Source of the DNA: Bacillus sp. AFS041924
GTDB lineage: Bacteria; Bacillota; Bacilli; Bacillales; Bacillaceae_G
Direction of reading: 5' to 3'
NCBI RefSeq assembly: GCF_002577195.1
Contig: NZ_NULG01000030.1
Location: forward strand, 51,380-115,379
DNA length: 64,000 nucleotides
Shown here: piece by piece, positions 9,222 through 21,335 of the stretch
Position numbering within the stretch: position 1 is the stretch's first letter
Layout of the letters: the number at the start of each line of letters is the position of its first letter
Made by a program: the position numbers and the translations under genes
The notes under the pieces: model-generated
What the model was told of the DNA's origin: nothing
The model's input: the letters and a program-made list of their open reading frames with translations, nothing else
Databases searched by the model: none

Positions 9222-9855
9222 TTTCTTTCACCTGCTTTTTCATATTTGAGTCCATTTTAGCTACTTGATTGCTTGCTGGATTCGCAGCTTCATCAGTGTC
9301 ATGTAGATGATTCCCAAAGCCTTTTTCCTTTTCTTCTAGCTCCTTTATATGCAACGTAACAGAAGAACGAATATCGGATATTTTTTGAAAGTCAATCTCA
9401 TCTTGCACCTCTTTTATAATGCGTTCTACTTTTTGAAACCCTTCAAGCACGTAACTGAACGTTTGATTTCCTGTTGTTTTTTGGTCCTGCAACCTATTGT
9501 GATAAGAAGACATTTCATCATACACAAGCTGTAAACTATTCGATTGTTGGTGTAACTTTCGTTCAATCACAGTTATTTCAGTAAGTCTGTCATGCAATTT
9601 TTGTAATGATTGTTCTGGTGCATTTGCAACAATCAATTCATAATTACCAAGCATCTGATTTTCAAGATCCACAGCTCGCTTATTCAGCATTTCGATGGTT
9701 GCTGGAAAAACAAACGCTGCGGCTACTGTTATAGGTTTTGGAGAAATTTGACTTGAAAATGACGCTTTTGTTTCTCCTACTAATTGAGACCCTACATAAA
9801 AGGACATGCAGCATAAACTAGGAAACAGGATGACTTTATGAAATGCTCTCCTCAT
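9190..9855 (-). CDS. Secreted coiled-coil protein at the TapA position (DUF4047-like?)
   Basis: The 221-residue product begins at the ATG at 9855, which has an AGAGAGGAA site; an in-frame ATG at 9894 lacks one. A signal-like segment (VILFPSLCCMSFYVGSQLVG) is followed by KASFSSQ, similar to the A-[FY]-[FS] pattern after which SipW cuts. Then come VAAAFVFP and a long heptad-like, charged helix-forming region (about 50-200). It occupies the first place of the operon, where B. subtilis has TapA, but I see no TapA sequence features. It could anchor or nucleate the TasA-like fibre. The DUF4047 assignment is from memory and tentative. Confidence 0.7.
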   Translation of the reverse strand: MRRAFHKVILFPSLCCMSFYVGSQLVGETKASFSSQISPKPITVAAAFVFPATIEMLNKRAVDLENQMLGNYELIVANAPEQSLQKLHDRLTEITVIERKLHQQSNSLQLVYDEMSSYHNRLQDQKTTGNQTFSYVLEGFQKVERIIKEVQDEIDFQKISDIRSSVTLHIKELEEKEKGFGNHLHDTDEAANPASNQVAKMDSNMKKQVKEIDKETIANSK

Positions 9856-10035
9856 TTTTATTCCTCTCTTCGAAACAAATCTATTTGCATTCATTATTAC
9901 CGAATAATCAGAAAATTGATATCGAGATATTTCCCTTAAAAAATGGTGTAAAATTTTGACGATTTTGCTCGAAACCTTAAAAAAAGCTTAAATAACTGGC
10001 CAAAATTATCTCAAATTGAAGTTTCTTAAAAACGA

Positions 10036-10064
10036 TTGATTTTATTTGGAATTTTCCCAATAAT
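10036..10064 (+). promoter_or_regulatory. Candidate sigma-A promoter of the neutral protease gene
   Basis: TTGATT (10036-10041) and AATAAT (10059-10064) are spaced by 17 bp, 42 bp before the TTG start. The spacer holds an imperfect palindrome, TTGGAATTTTCCCAA, that could be an operator for the neighbouring NprR-type regulator. No other gene-like signal is seen in 9856-10035. Confidence 0.5.
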
Positions 10065-10106
10065 TTAAATTGTTTCAACAATACTTTCACATAAGGAGTG
10101 AGTTTT

Positions 10107-11825
10107 TTGAAAAAGAAACAACAGAAAAGACTAAGTAAAAAAGCGGCTATTCCAGCTGTAATGGCTTTAACGGTGGCTTTTGGAGGGCTGTCAACTTTAC
10201 CTTCATTTGTAAATGTAAAAGCAAGTGCAGCAACAGTTAATCAAGCTTTAAGTAAGGAAGAGGCTGTAAAAGCATATCTAAATTCAAAAGTTGTTGATCT
10301 TATGAAATCGGGATCTGCATGGGAACAATTTAAGATTGTAAGTGAACAAGCTGACAACGAAACGAATACTTACCATGTAAGAACAATTGAACAGTACAAA
10401 GGAATTCCAATCTATGGATCAGGACAAACTGTTGCTCTAGATGCAAATAACAATGTATATGCTTCATTTGGTAATGTCACACAAAAGTTAGCTCGAACAG
10501 TTATTCCAACAGAAGCGACTATTTCCGAGGAAGATGCTATTGCAACAGCTAAAGAGGGTATTGAAAAAGAAATTGGCACAGTAAATAATTATGATAAAAT
10601 CGATACGCAATTAATGGTCTACCCATTTAAAGGGAAGCATTACTTGGCATATGTAGTTAAGGCTTCAACATCTAATCCAGCACCAGGATACTTCCATTAC
10701 TTTGTAGATGCTACAAATGGCGAAATTATTAATAACTTTAATGCGATTGATAATTTAGTAGATCCAGCGACACTATCACCAGTAATGGGTAAAGGGCTGG
10801 ATGCACATGGAAAAATGCAAACATTCCCTATTGGAAAGGATCTTAATACAGGTACAAGCTATTTATATGGTGCTTCTGTAACTGGAACTAGCGCTGCTCC
10901 TACGATTGTTCCAATTGCTACTTTTGACGCACATCGTACGGATGAAACACTATTTAACCTCTTCTCAGCTCTTTTCGGATTTACAGGTTGGGAAGTGACA
11001 ACAACCAGAACAGACAACATGTTCCTTAATCCTGCAGCTGTCTCAGCTCACGTAAACTCTGATAAAGTAAGCAAATACTATCAAAACATACACAAACGTC
11101 ATAGCTTAGATGATAAAGGGATGCCATTAATTAGTTCAGTTCACGTTGGCTCAAAATGGAATAACGCTGGTTGGAACGGTGTAGAAATGCTATACGGAGA
11201 TGGTGATGGAATTAGATACGGATCAATGTCTGGTGGATTAGATGTAACTGGTCATGAGATGACACATGGTGTTGTCGAACATACGGCAGACTTAACTTAT
11301 GAAAATGAATCTGGGGCCATAAATGAGTCATTAGCTGATATTTTCGGTGAATTTACTCAACAATACACTACAGGTGTGACAGAATGGGAACTAGGAGAAG
11401 ATATAACAACTCCTAACACTCCTAATGACGGAGGACTTCGTTCGATGAGTGATCCTGCTTCTAAAAAAGTTAGTACAAGCTATATGCCATCAGGTCATTA
11501 TCCTGATACATACCAAGACCGTTACATAGGTGAATTAGATAATGGTGGCGTTCATATAAATAGCGGTATTAACAATAAAGCAGCTTACTTAATAACAAAT
11601 GGTGGCACAAATAACGGATATACAATTACGAAATTAGGTAGAGGTACTGCTGAAAAAATCTATTACCGTGCATTAACAAATTACTTAACTGCATCTTCTG
11701 GATTTAAAGAAATGCGCGAAGCTGCTATTCAAGCTTCACGTGACTTGTATCCCGATAAAAATGGCGTACCATCAAACCAAACAAAGGCTGTAATGGACGC
11801 ATACTCTTCTGTAGGAGTCTACTAA
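10107..11825 (+). CDS. Secreted neutral protease (bacillolysin, peptidase M4)
   Basis: This is a complete thermolysin-family preproenzyme of 572 residues from a TTG at 10107, which sits 8 nt after AAGGAG; the GTG at 10098 overlaps that site. A basic N-terminus and hydrophobic signal (AAIPAVMALTVAFGGLSTLPSFV) are followed by FTP/PepSY-type propeptide regions. The mature domain has HEMTH (His383, Glu384, His387), the third zinc ligand Glu407 in INESLADIFGEF exactly 24 residues on, and the late GGVHINSGINNKAAYL with the transition-state histidine. It degrades extracellular protein. An NprR-type regulator lies downstream on the same strand, recalling the nprA/nprR pair of the B. cereus group with the order reversed. 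Confidence 0.96.
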   Translation: MKKKQQKRLSKKAAIPAVMALTVAFGGLSTLPSFVNVKASAATVNQALSKEEAVKAYLNSKVVDLMKSGSAWEQFKIVSEQADNETNTYHVRTIEQYKGIPIYGSGQTVALDANNNVYASFGNVTQKLARTVIPTEATISEEDAIATAKEGIEKEIGTVNNYDKIDTQLMVYPFKGKHYLAYVVKASTSNPAPGYFHYFVDATNGEIINNFNAIDNLVDPATLSPVMGKGLDAHGKMQTFPIGKDLNTGTSYLYGASVTGTSAAPTIVPIATFDAHRTDETLFNLFSALFGFTGWEVTTTRTDNMFLNPAAVSAHVNSDKVSKYYQNIHKRHSLDDKGMPLISSVHVGSKWNNAGWNGVEMLYGDGDGIRYGSMSGGLDVTGHEMTHGVVEHTADLTYENESGAINESLADIFGEFTQQYTTGVTEWELGEDITTPNTPNDGGLRSMSDPASKKVSTSYMPSGHYPDTYQDRYIGELDNGGVHINSGINNKAAYLITNGGTNNGYTITKLGRGTAEKIYYRALTNYLTASSGFKEMREAAIQASRDLYPDKNGVPSNQTKAVMDAYSSVGVY

Positions 11826-11840
11826 TCTTCTATACTATTT

Positions 11841-11875
11841 AAACCATGAGTGCATTCTATTCATTCATGGTTTTT
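11841..11875 (+). terminator. Neutral protease gene terminator
   Basis: AAACCATGAGTG pairs with CATTCATGGTTT (one G-T pair) around a 9-nt loop and runs into TTTTTCC. Confidence 0.85.
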
Positions 11876-12262
11876 CCATTTTCCAAAAGGATAACCATTA
11901 GAAAATAAGGGTTATCAACAATACAACCTTTTTGCGTATTTTTAAGAATATTTTTTATCCTACTTTTGATTCATCAAACACCTATTCCCTCACTCATTTT
12001 AGCTTCCGACTAGTAATATAGTTACAGGAATTATCATTTTCAAAAAAAATAATTGGGACATTTCTTTTAAAAAAATCAATAAAATTTTATCTAAAAAAGA
12101 AAAATCCTTAATTAAGTGCTATCGATTAACCCAATTGTAATATATTTCAAAATTCGTAATAATCAAACTATAGAGTAAGAAATTTCTACTCAACTTCTTA
12201 CTTCATTGTTACAATTTTAAACTTATATCATCGGTTTTATAAAGGAACAAGGAGCGAGTTAA
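11876..12262 (+). other. Intergenic region upstream of the nprR-like gene
   Basis: This is 387 bp of AT-rich sequence. Apart from the AAGGAGCGAG ribosome site right before the regulator start, I see no convincing promoter, RNA or small gene. A 20-codon frame starting at 11846 lies inside the terminator and has no ribosome site. Confidence 0.4.
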
Positions 12263-13504
12263 ATGCTAGAGGGAGAAATCATTAAATTTTATCGCCAAAA
12301 AGCCGGCCTTACGCAGGAACAATTAGGTAAAGGTATTTGCACCCTCTCTTACGTAAGTAAAATTGAACGAGGTCAAACGGCCTGCTCTTCGGAAATTATC
12401 GAATTATTATCAGAACGCTTACACATAAATATAAAAGAAGAAATCGGCCGTCTTGAAAACATGGAAAATCACCTTCATCGTTGGCATAAGGCGATTATTA
12501 TGAAAAAGATAAAAGAAATAGAGGAAACTTATAACGATCTAGAAAATATCCCGATGATTGTTTTTTCTAAATACGCTGTCTTATATAAGCTGCTTCAGGC
12601 AAGATACTTTATTATAAAGGAATATTTTGAAAAAACATTTACCATTTTACAGCATGTCCAAAAAGATTATCCGACTCTTAGTCCTTTCGAAAAAAACTTA
12701 CTGTATCATGTATGGGGCATTTATTATTTATGCAATTGCATTACCTCAAAGAACGAAAATCATCAAAAAGCTATAAAAATCTTGCGTAAAATCAATAAGG
12801 ATGAGTATGGCAATCTCGAATATCAGTATGACTTGGCATTAGCATATTATTGTATCGATTCTAAAGTAATGGCCTATGCGTATGCAGAAAAAGCACTTCG
12901 GCATTTTAGGGAAACAAATAACTCGTTAATGGCAATCGCAACTGAAGCACTATTGCTTTTACAAATTGGAAACGATTTGCACTTAGATCTAGAAGAGTTG
13001 ACGGAGTCCTACCAAAATCTAATTTATCAAAGCGAATTACTTCATGCTCCTGAAAAAAAAGGAATGCTTTTAAACAACTTAGGCTTTGAACATTTTAAAA
13101 GAAAGAATTACACAAGTGCGTATAAATACTATAAAGAAGCACTTCGAATGTCAGAAAAGGCTTCACTTTCCTATCTTAATCGCCTATTTAATTGCGTGGA
13201 AAGTAGCTTCGAAGGAAAGCTACAGCCAAAAAAAGGATTGCTGAAAAAGGCACAAGAAGGTGCTTTATTAGCAAAGCAATTGAAAAATCACTTTTATCAA
13301 CTAGTTTTCAAACTTCTGATCCTCCGTATAGAGAATAAATCCGAACAGTATTATAGCTTCCTAGAAAAGGACGTTCTACCATACTTTCAATTAACTGAAC
13401 ATACGCGTTATATAAACAAATACGCTAAAGAATTATATGATTACTATTCAAGGTTAGAACATCATGAGAAAGTCGCACAAATTTCTAAACTCCTTATAAA
13501 ATAG
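12263..13504 (+). CDS. RRNPP-family quorum regulator, NprR/PlcR-like
   Basis: The 413-residue protein has an N-terminal Xre-type helix-turn-helix (residues 4-58: IKFYRQKAGLTQEQLGKGI..SYVSKIERGQ). A long all-helical region with TPR-like repeats follows, for example LLNNLGFEHFKRKNYTSAYKYYKEALRMSE. This is the architecture of PlcR, NprR and PrgX, cytosolic activators that bind a re-imported peptide in the TPR part. Length and position beside a neutral protease gene fit NprR (about 420 residues), which turns on nprA and necrotrophic genes in the B. cereus group. The expected downstream pheromone gene (nprX) is not evident: a terminator begins 36 bp after the stop. Confidence 0.8.
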   Translation: MLEGEIIKFYRQKAGLTQEQLGKGICTLSYVSKIERGQTACSSEIIELLSERLHINIKEEIGRLENMENHLHRWHKAIIMKKIKEIEETYNDLENIPMIVFSKYAVLYKLLQARYFIIKEYFEKTFTILQHVQKDYPTLSPFEKNLLYHVWGIYYLCNCITSKNENHQKAIKILRKINKDEYGNLEYQYDLALAYYCIDSKVMAYAYAEKALRHFRETNNSLMAIATEALLLLQIGNDLHLDLEELTESYQNLIYQSELLHAPEKKGMLLNNLGFEHFKRKNYTSAYKYYKEALRMSEKASLSYLNRLFNCVESSFEGKLQPKKGLLKKAQEGALLAKQLKNHFYQLVFKLLILRIENKSEQYYSFLEKDVLPYFQLTEHTRYINKYAKELYDYYSRLEHHEKVAQISKLLIK

Positions 13505-13540
13505 AAAACTAACACAAAATTGAATGGACTTTTACATAAA

Positions 13541-13570
13541 AAAACCTGATTGTATAAATAATCAGGTTTT
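13541..13570. terminator. Bidirectional terminator between nprR-like and MFS genes
   Basis: AAAACCTGATT and AATCAGGTTTT form an 11-bp stem around an 8-nt loop, with A- and T-runs on the two sides. Confidence 0.9.
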
Positions 13571-13584
13571 TAAAATTTAAAACA

Positions 13585-14835
13585 TTATGACTTAGCTTCA
13601 GCTACGACATTTTTCATAATTTTAAACATTGGAACCATAACAAGTATTCCTATGATAAACAATAAGGCTGAAACTTGATAGATAGAGAATAAAGAAAATT
13701 GCTCCTTTAAAACCCCTGCCAAACTCATTGTGATCACCATAGCACCCATAAATAATGGTGTTAATATTCCATTTACTCTTCCTACAAACTTTTCTTCAGT
13801 ATTTTTCAAAATAATTGTATTAATACCAATGTGGAGTGCAGGCATAAATAATCCGATAAAGAATTCAGTTACTAGTGTTAGCCAAAACATTTCAGACCAA
13901 CCTATTATGAAAATACCAATAGCATTTACAGCCATACCAATTAGTAATAAAACATGTGGCGCCATCTTATTAGAAATTACCATAATAAGACCACCACCTA
14001 TAATCATTGCTGCTCCATTAGCAGCAAATATCCACTGTAAATATTCTTTATCCAGTCCCAGTCGCTCAGTTACTAAAAAAATCGTTAGTGGGTGGATAAG
14101 ACCAATACCTAGTCCTGCAGCTGCAAATACTCCACCTAAATAAACAAGAATTTTTCGCGACCAAACGTATTGAAATCCTACCTTCATCTCTTCCCATAAT
14201 GATGTTGTATGTTCCACTTTTTCTTCGTCTGGATCTTTTGGTAACTTTGTTAAAATTAGTGCTGACATAAGAAAAGCAATACCTACTATTCCCATTGAAA
14301 CAACCATTCCGGCTTGTTGAAAAACAAAAGTACCGATCACCGGTCCTAAAATCATAAAAATCGCCATCATCGTTTGAAAGATAGACATACCGGCTTGCAT
14401 CTGTTCAGCAGGTACATGCACTTTAAATAATTTCATATTGGATGGCTGAGAAAACTGTGACAAAATTGCTGAAACTAATGTTGCAAAAAAGACAAACTTC
14501 CAAGAGCCAAATAATAGCGCGATTAGTATAACGAATATTGATATTGCACTTAAAATATCACACCAAATCATAGTTCGTTTTGGTTTCCAACGATCTGCAA
14601 AAGTTCCGCCAATAAATGAAAAAATAAAAATCGGCGCAAATTCAGCAACCGAAATAAGTGATACGGCTGTAGCATTACCTTTCGTCTTTTCAACAACAAA
14701 TAATAAAATTGCAAAATTACGAATCCAAATTCCTAATTGTATAAACAAACCCGCTGAAAGTATCGTCTGGATAAAAGGATTTTTTAACAAAGAAGCCATT
14801 GAGGGATTTGAAGTTGTTGTAGTAGTTGTAGTCAT
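13585..14835 (-). CDS. MFS transporter (drug/metabolite exporter type)
   Basis: The 416-residue protein has about 12 membrane helices and major-facilitator signatures, including GGTFADRWKPKRTMIWCD between helices 2 and 3 (motif A type) and a central cytoplasmic loop near 195-215 (KLPKDPDEEKVEHTTSLWEEM). It resembles the enterobactin-exporter/macrolide-efflux-like branch of MFS proteins. The substrate cannot be deduced. The N-terminus is a run of threonines (MTTTTTTTSNP) before the first helix. It is a single gene with GAGGAG before the ATG; 14836-15047 upstream has no gene. Confidence 0.85.
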   Translation of the reverse strand: MTTTTTTTSNPSMASLLKNPFIQTILSAGLFIQLGIWIRNFAILLFVVEKTKGNATAVSLISVAEFAPIFIFSFIGGTFADRWKPKRTMIWCDILSAISIFVILIALLFGSWKFVFFATLVSAILSQFSQPSNMKLFKVHVPAEQMQAGMSIFQTMMAIFMILGPVIGTFVFQQAGMVVSMGIVGIAFLMSALILTKLPKDPDEEKVEHTTSLWEEMKVGFQYVWSRKILVYLGGVFAAAGLGIGLIHPLTIFLVTERLGLDKEYLQWIFAANGAAMIIGGGLIMVISNKMAPHVLLLIGMAVNAIGIFIIGWSEMFWLTLVTEFFIGLFMPALHIGINTIILKNTEEKFVGRVNGILTPLFMGAMVITMSLAGVLKEQFSLFSIYQVSALLFIIGILVMVPMFKIMKNVVAEAKS

Positions 14836-15047
14836 TTTTTCTCCTCTCTATTTTTAAAATTTCTTTAGTTCGTAATCTAACTAAGGTACTTCAACACCAT
14901 AATTAGAACTAACGTTCCTAAGAACATATATTCCTATATTAGCATTAAAATCCTTAAATAATCAATCCCTTATTTATTTTATACCTTTTTCTGAATCATT
15001 AATCAACTTATGAAAATTTCAATTACGATGTGGATACAAAAAGAAAC

Positions 15048-15079
15048 AAAAAAGAGAAGGTGACGATCCTTCTCTTTTT
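15048..15079 (-). terminator. eno terminator
   Basis: AAAAAGAGAAGG-TGACGAT-CCTTCTCTTTTT makes a strong stem with T-runs on both sides, 54 bp after the eno stop on the minus strand. Confidence 0.9.
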
Positions 15080-15132
15080 AAATGTCTATAATGGATTATG
15101 TTTTTTTGTTATTGCACTTAGTTTTGATTAAA

Positions 15133-16452
<1,320 letters not shown>

Positions 16453-16493
16453 TTATACGCATATTTAAAAACTTTTTATAATTAACTGTTCAC

Positions 16494-18026
16494 TTATTTA
16501 ATAAGTGATTTACCAGTCATTTCTTTTGGTTGTTCTACTTTTAATAGAGCAAGAACAGTTGGTGATAAATCACCTAAAATACCATCTTCACGTAACGTAA
16601 TACCTTCATCAGTTACAATAACTGGTACCGGGTTAGTCGTGTGAGCTGTCATTGGTTCACCCTCAGGTGTAATTTCCTCATCAGCATTTCCGTGGTCAGC
16701 AGTAATGATTGCTTTTCCGCCTTTTGCAAGAATTGCATCAACTACTTCTCCTAAACATTCGTCAACTGCCTCAATTGCTTTAATTGTCGGCTCAAGTTTC
16801 CCTGAATGTCCAACCATATCAGGATTTGCAAAGTTTAAGATGATTACATCATGCTTGTCAGCAGCAATTTCTTTAAGTAATGCATCTTTTACCTCATAAG
16901 CACTCATTTCAGGTTTTAAATCGTATGTCGCAACTTTTGGTGAGTTGATTAAAATACGTTCTTCACCCGGGAACTCGGCTTCACGACCACCACTAAAGAA
17001 AAATGTGACATGTGGATATTTTTCCGTTTCAGCAATTCGTAATTGAGTTAAATTATTTTGAGCAAGAACCTCACCTAAAGTGTTATCAAGGTTAGTTGGT
17101 TTAAATGCAACATAGCCTTGTACTGTTTCACTAAAATGTGTTAAACAAACGAAATGAACATTTTTCGGGAACTTACTTCCTCGATCAAAGTCACGGAAAT
17201 CCTCGTTTGTAAATACATTTGAGATTTGAATTGCACGGTCAGGTCTGAAGTTGTAGAAAATAATTGAATCATCATCACTTATTGTTGCAACTGGTGTCCC
17301 ATCTTCTTTTACCATTACTGAAGGTAAGACGAACTCATCATGGATTCCATTCGCATACGAATCTTCAATTAATTCATAAGGATTTTTATAAGTTGGACCT
17401 TCTCCATATACCATTGCACAATAGCATTTTTCTACACGGTCCCAACGCTTGTCGCGGTCCATGGAATAATAACGACCAGAAATTGTTGCAAATTCACCTA
17501 CACCATATTCTTTAAATTTTGCTTCTGTTTGATCGATATATTTTTTAGCTGTAGTTGGACCGACATCTCTTCCATCAAGGAAAGCATGTAGATATACTTT
17601 CTTCATACCTTCTTCAGCAGCTAATTTTAATAAAGCAAACATGTGATTAATATGGCTGTGAATACCGCCATCAGACAATAGACCAAAAATATGTAAAGCT
17701 TTATCTTTTTCTTTTGCGCTCTTTATTGCATCCATGAAAGTATCATTTTTTTCAAATTCACCTTCACGAATTGCCTTATTTACACGAGTTAAGCTTTGAT
17801 ATACAATTCGTCCAGCTCCGATATTTAAATGACCTACTTCAGAATTACCCATTTGTCCTTCAGGTAAACCTACTGCTTCACCGCAAGCAGTTAATTGCGC
17901 ATGAGGATATTTATTCCAATATCTATCATAATTTGGTTTCTTCGCTTGTGCAACAGCATTTCCAAATGTTTCGTCGCGTAAACCAAATCCATCTAGGATA
18001 ATTAACGCTACTGGTTGTTTACTCAT
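16494..18026 (-). CDS. gpmI: Phosphoglycerate mutase, cofactor-independent (Mn-dependent)
   Basis: The 510-residue enzyme interconverts 3- and 2-phosphoglycerate without 2,3-bisphosphoglycerate. It shows the alkaline-phosphatase-fold metal site ILDGFGLRD (8-16), the phosphoserine loop [26 protein letters not shown] and the late metal ligands [12 protein letters not shown] and [10 protein letters not shown]. In Bacillus this manganese enzyme is pH sensitive during sporulation. Its ATG shares one base with the tpiA stop (TAATG), so translation is tightly coupled. Confidence 0.98.
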   Translation of the reverse strand: MSKQPVALIILDGFGLRDETFGNAVAQAKKPNYDRYWNKYPHAQLTACGEAVGLPEGQMGNSEVGHLNIGAGRIVYQSLTRVNKAIREGEFEKNDTFMDAIKSAKEKDKALHIFGLLSDGGIHSHINHMFALLKLAAEEGMKKVYLHAFLDGRDVGPTTAKKYIDQTEAKFKEYGVGEFATISGRYYSMDRDKRWDRVEKCYCAMVYGEGPTYKNPYELIEDSYANGIHDEFVLPSVMVKEDGTPVATISDDDSIIFYNFRPDRAIQISNVFTNEDFRDFDRGSKFPKNVHFVCLTHFSETVQGYVAFKPTNLDNTLGEVLAQNNLTQLRIAETEKYPHVTFFFSGGREAEFPGEERILINSPKVATYDLKPEMSAYEVKDALLKEIAADKHDVIILNFANPDMVGHSGKLEPTIKAIEAVDECLGEVVDAILAKGGKAIITADHGNADEEITPEGEPMTAHTTNPVPVIVTDEGITLREDGILGDLSPTVLALLKVEQPKEMTGKSLIK

Positions 18027-18781
18027 TACTTAACAGCCTCCAATAATGCAAGGAAAGAAGCTGGTTCTAAACTTGCTCCACCTACTAAAGCACCGTCAAT
18101 ATCAGGTTGAGCCATATATTCTTTAATGTTTTCAGGTTTTACACTTCCGCCGTATTGTACACGCACTGACTCAGCAACAGTCTCATCATAAAGACTTGCT
18201 ACTACATCACGAACAAATTTACATGAATCTTGTGCATCTTTTTCTGTAGCAGATTTACCTGTGCCAATTGCCCAAATCGGTTCATAAGCGATAACTAAGT
18301 TTTTCACTTGCTCATCTGTAAGACCTGCAAGATCAGCTGTTAATTGAGTACGAATAACTTCCTCAAATTTACCGCCTTCACGCTCTTCAAGTGTTTCACC
18401 ACAGCAAAGGATTGGTGTAAGACCGTGTTCGAAAGCTTTTTTTGTTTTACTATTAATAAACTCATCTGTTTCGCCATAATATTCACGACGTTCAGAGTGT
18501 CCGATAATAGCATAAGTTACTCCTAGGTCTTTAAGTGCTACTGGGCTAATTTCTCCAGTATAAGCACCACTATCTTTATCACTTACATTTTGAGAACCAA
18601 TTTTTAATTCAGTTCCTTTTGTACCGTATAACATTGGTGCAATAAATAGTGCAGGTGCACAAACAGCAGAATCTACTTTATCAGATGATGGAATGCTAGT
18701 TTTTACTTCTTCAACAAATGTCATCGCTTCGCTAAGCGTCTTATTCATTTTCCAGTTACCCGCGATAATTGGTTTACGCAT
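18026..18781 (-). CDS. tpiA: Triosephosphate isomerase
   Basis: TpiA (251 residues) interconverts dihydroxyacetone phosphate and glyceraldehyde-3-phosphate. Catalytic landmarks are Asn and Lys in AGNWKMN, His in IIGHSERR, Glu in [14 protein letters not shown] (loop 6 follows), and the phosphate-binding YGGSVKPEN and GALVGGASL. The ATG at 18781 sits 8 nt after AGGAAGG; an in-frame GTG at 18790 is part of that ribosome site. It lies between pgk and gpmI in the glycolytic operon. Confidence 0.98.
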   Translation of the reverse strand: MRKPIIAGNWKMNKTLSEAMTFVEEVKTSIPSSDKVDSAVCAPALFIAPMLYGTKGTELKIGSQNVSDKDSGAYTGEISPVALKDLGVTYAIIGHSERREYYGETDEFINSKTKKAFEHGLTPILCCGETLEEREGGKFEEVIRTQLTADLAGLTDEQVKNLVIAYEPIWAIGTGKSATEKDAQDSCKFVRDVVASLYDETVAESVRVQYGGSVKPENIKEYMAQPDIDGALVGGASLEPASFLALLEAVK

Positions 18782-18860
18782 GAGAAACACCTTCCTAACA
18801 ATTGGTAAGACATAACATCTTACTCTATTTCAATTACTTAATATTGTAAAGCTACTAGAC

Positions 18861-20042
18861 TTATTTATCGTTTAATAATGCAACTCCAGGAAGCTCTTTA
18901 CCTTCCATAAATTCTAATGAAGCTCCACCACCAGTAGAAATATGGCTCATTTTATCTGCTAAACCGAATTTTTCAGCAGCCGCAGCTGAGTCTCCTCCAC
19001 CGATAATTGAGTATGCATCTGATTCTGCTAATGCTTGTGCTACTCCTTTAGTACCCCCGGCAAATTTGTCGATTTCAAACACACCCATAGGTCCATTCCA
19101 AATAACTAATTTAGAGCTTTTAATTACATCTGCATAAAGAGCAGTTGTTTTCGGCCCAATATCAAGAGCTTCCCAGTCTGCAGGAATGCTATCAATATCA
19201 ACTTCCCTGGTATTTGCATCTTCACCGAACTTATCAGCAATGATTGCGTCTATTGGCATGTAGAATTTAACACCTTTAGCTTCAGCTTTTTGCATAAACT
19301 CATTTGCTAAATCAATTTTATCCTCTTCTAAAAGAGATTTCCCAATTTCATAGCCTTTAGCTTTTAGGAACGTATAAGCTAGTCCGCCACCAATTATTAA
19401 GTTATCTACTTTTTCTAATAAGTTTTCAATTACACCAATTTTATCTCGAACTTTCGCTCCACCGATAATAGCTGTAAATGGGCGTTCTGGATTAGATAAT
19501 GCTTTACCTAAAACATTAATTTCTTTTTCCATTAAGAAGCCTGCTACAGCAGGGATATGCTTAGCGATACCAGCAGTTGTAGCATGTGCACGGTGTGCAG
19601 CACCAAATGCATCATTTACATAAACATCAGCTAATAAAGCAAATTCTTTTGCTAATGCTTCGTCGTTTTTCTCTTCGCCTGGATAGAAACGAACATTTTC
19701 TAATAATAAAACATCGCCTTCATTCATTTTGCTAATTTCTTCTTGAACTTTAGGGCCATATGCTTCATCAGATTTTATAACGTTTTTACCTAATTTTTCA
19801 CTTAAACGTTTAGCAACAGCATTTAAACGTAGATCTTCATTTACTTGTCCTTTTGGACGTCCTAAGTGAGATGCTAAAACAACTTTAGCTCCGTTTTCTA
19901 TTAAATACTGAATCGTAGGAAGTGCAGCACGAATACGAGTATCATCTGTTACTTCACCGTTTGCCATAGGTACGTTAAAATCCACACGGCAAAATACGCG
20001 TTTCCCTTTTACATCAATGTCATGTAATGACTTCTTGTTCAT
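18861..20042 (-). CDS. pgk: Phosphoglycerate kinase
   Basis: At 393 residues this is a standard two-domain kinase making ATP from 1,3-bisphosphoglycerate. Visible signatures are RVDFNVPM (substrate aspartate region), [20 protein letters not shown], the [13 protein letters not shown] block, NGPMGVFE and the nucleotide loop [14 protein letters not shown] precedes the ATG. It heads the downstream part of the gap operon; 244 bp separate it from gapA, with a terminator in between, so pgk-tpiA-gpmI-eno probably also has its own promoter, as in B. subtilis. Confidence 0.98.
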   Translation of the reverse strand: MNKKSLHDIDVKGKRVFCRVDFNVPMANGEVTDDTRIRAALPTIQYLIENGAKVVLASHLGRPKGQVNEDLRLNAVAKRLSEKLGKNVIKSDEAYGPKVQEEISKMNEGDVLLLENVRFYPGEEKNDEALAKEFALLADVYVNDAFGAAHRAHATTAGIAKHIPAVAGFLMEKEINVLGKALSNPERPFTAIIGGAKVRDKIGVIENLLEKVDNLIIGGGLAYTFLKAKGYEIGKSLLEEDKIDLANEFMQKAEAKGVKFYMPIDAIIADKFGEDANTREVDIDSIPADWEALDIGPKTTALYADVIKSSKLVIWNGPMGVFEIDKFAGGTKGVAQALAESDAYSIIGGGDSAAAAEKFGLADKMSHISTGGGASLEFMEGKELPGVALLNDK

Positions 20043-20241
20043 TTTAGGTGCCTCCAGTACTGTTTTTATTCATCCATGTTCAATCCCACTGTTGATCCGT
20101 CTCATATTCAAAGTCGTATCCATTCTGTGATATTGTCACCGCAATTTTAACAGATTATGTACATCAATTGGAATTTATTTCTAGAGTATTTTTAAAAATT
20201 GTGATGGATTAGTGACTAAAGAGGATTTTTATCAAACAAAA

Positions 20242-20261
20242 GAGGGGAGGAAATTCCCCTC
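20242..20261 (-). terminator. gapA terminator
   Basis: GAGGGGA-GGAAAT-TCCCCTC gives a 7-bp GC-rich stem followed on the minus strand by TTTTGTTTGAT, between gapA and pgk. It probably allows partial read-through. Confidence 0.75.
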
Positions 20262-20286
20262 GCCCTCATATTAATTTCAATTAAAA

Positions 20287-21330
<1,044 letters not shown>

Positions 21331-21335
21331 TTATT

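Noticed and set aside
11846..11908. 20-codon plus-strand frame after the neutral protease gene as a signal-peptide gene
   Set aside because: Starts inside the terminator and has no ribosome site.
13524..13580. 18-codon frame with a KPD motif after the NprR-type gene as an nprX candidate
   Set aside because: No ribosome site, no export signal, and most of it is the terminator hairpin; kept only as a remark in a finding.
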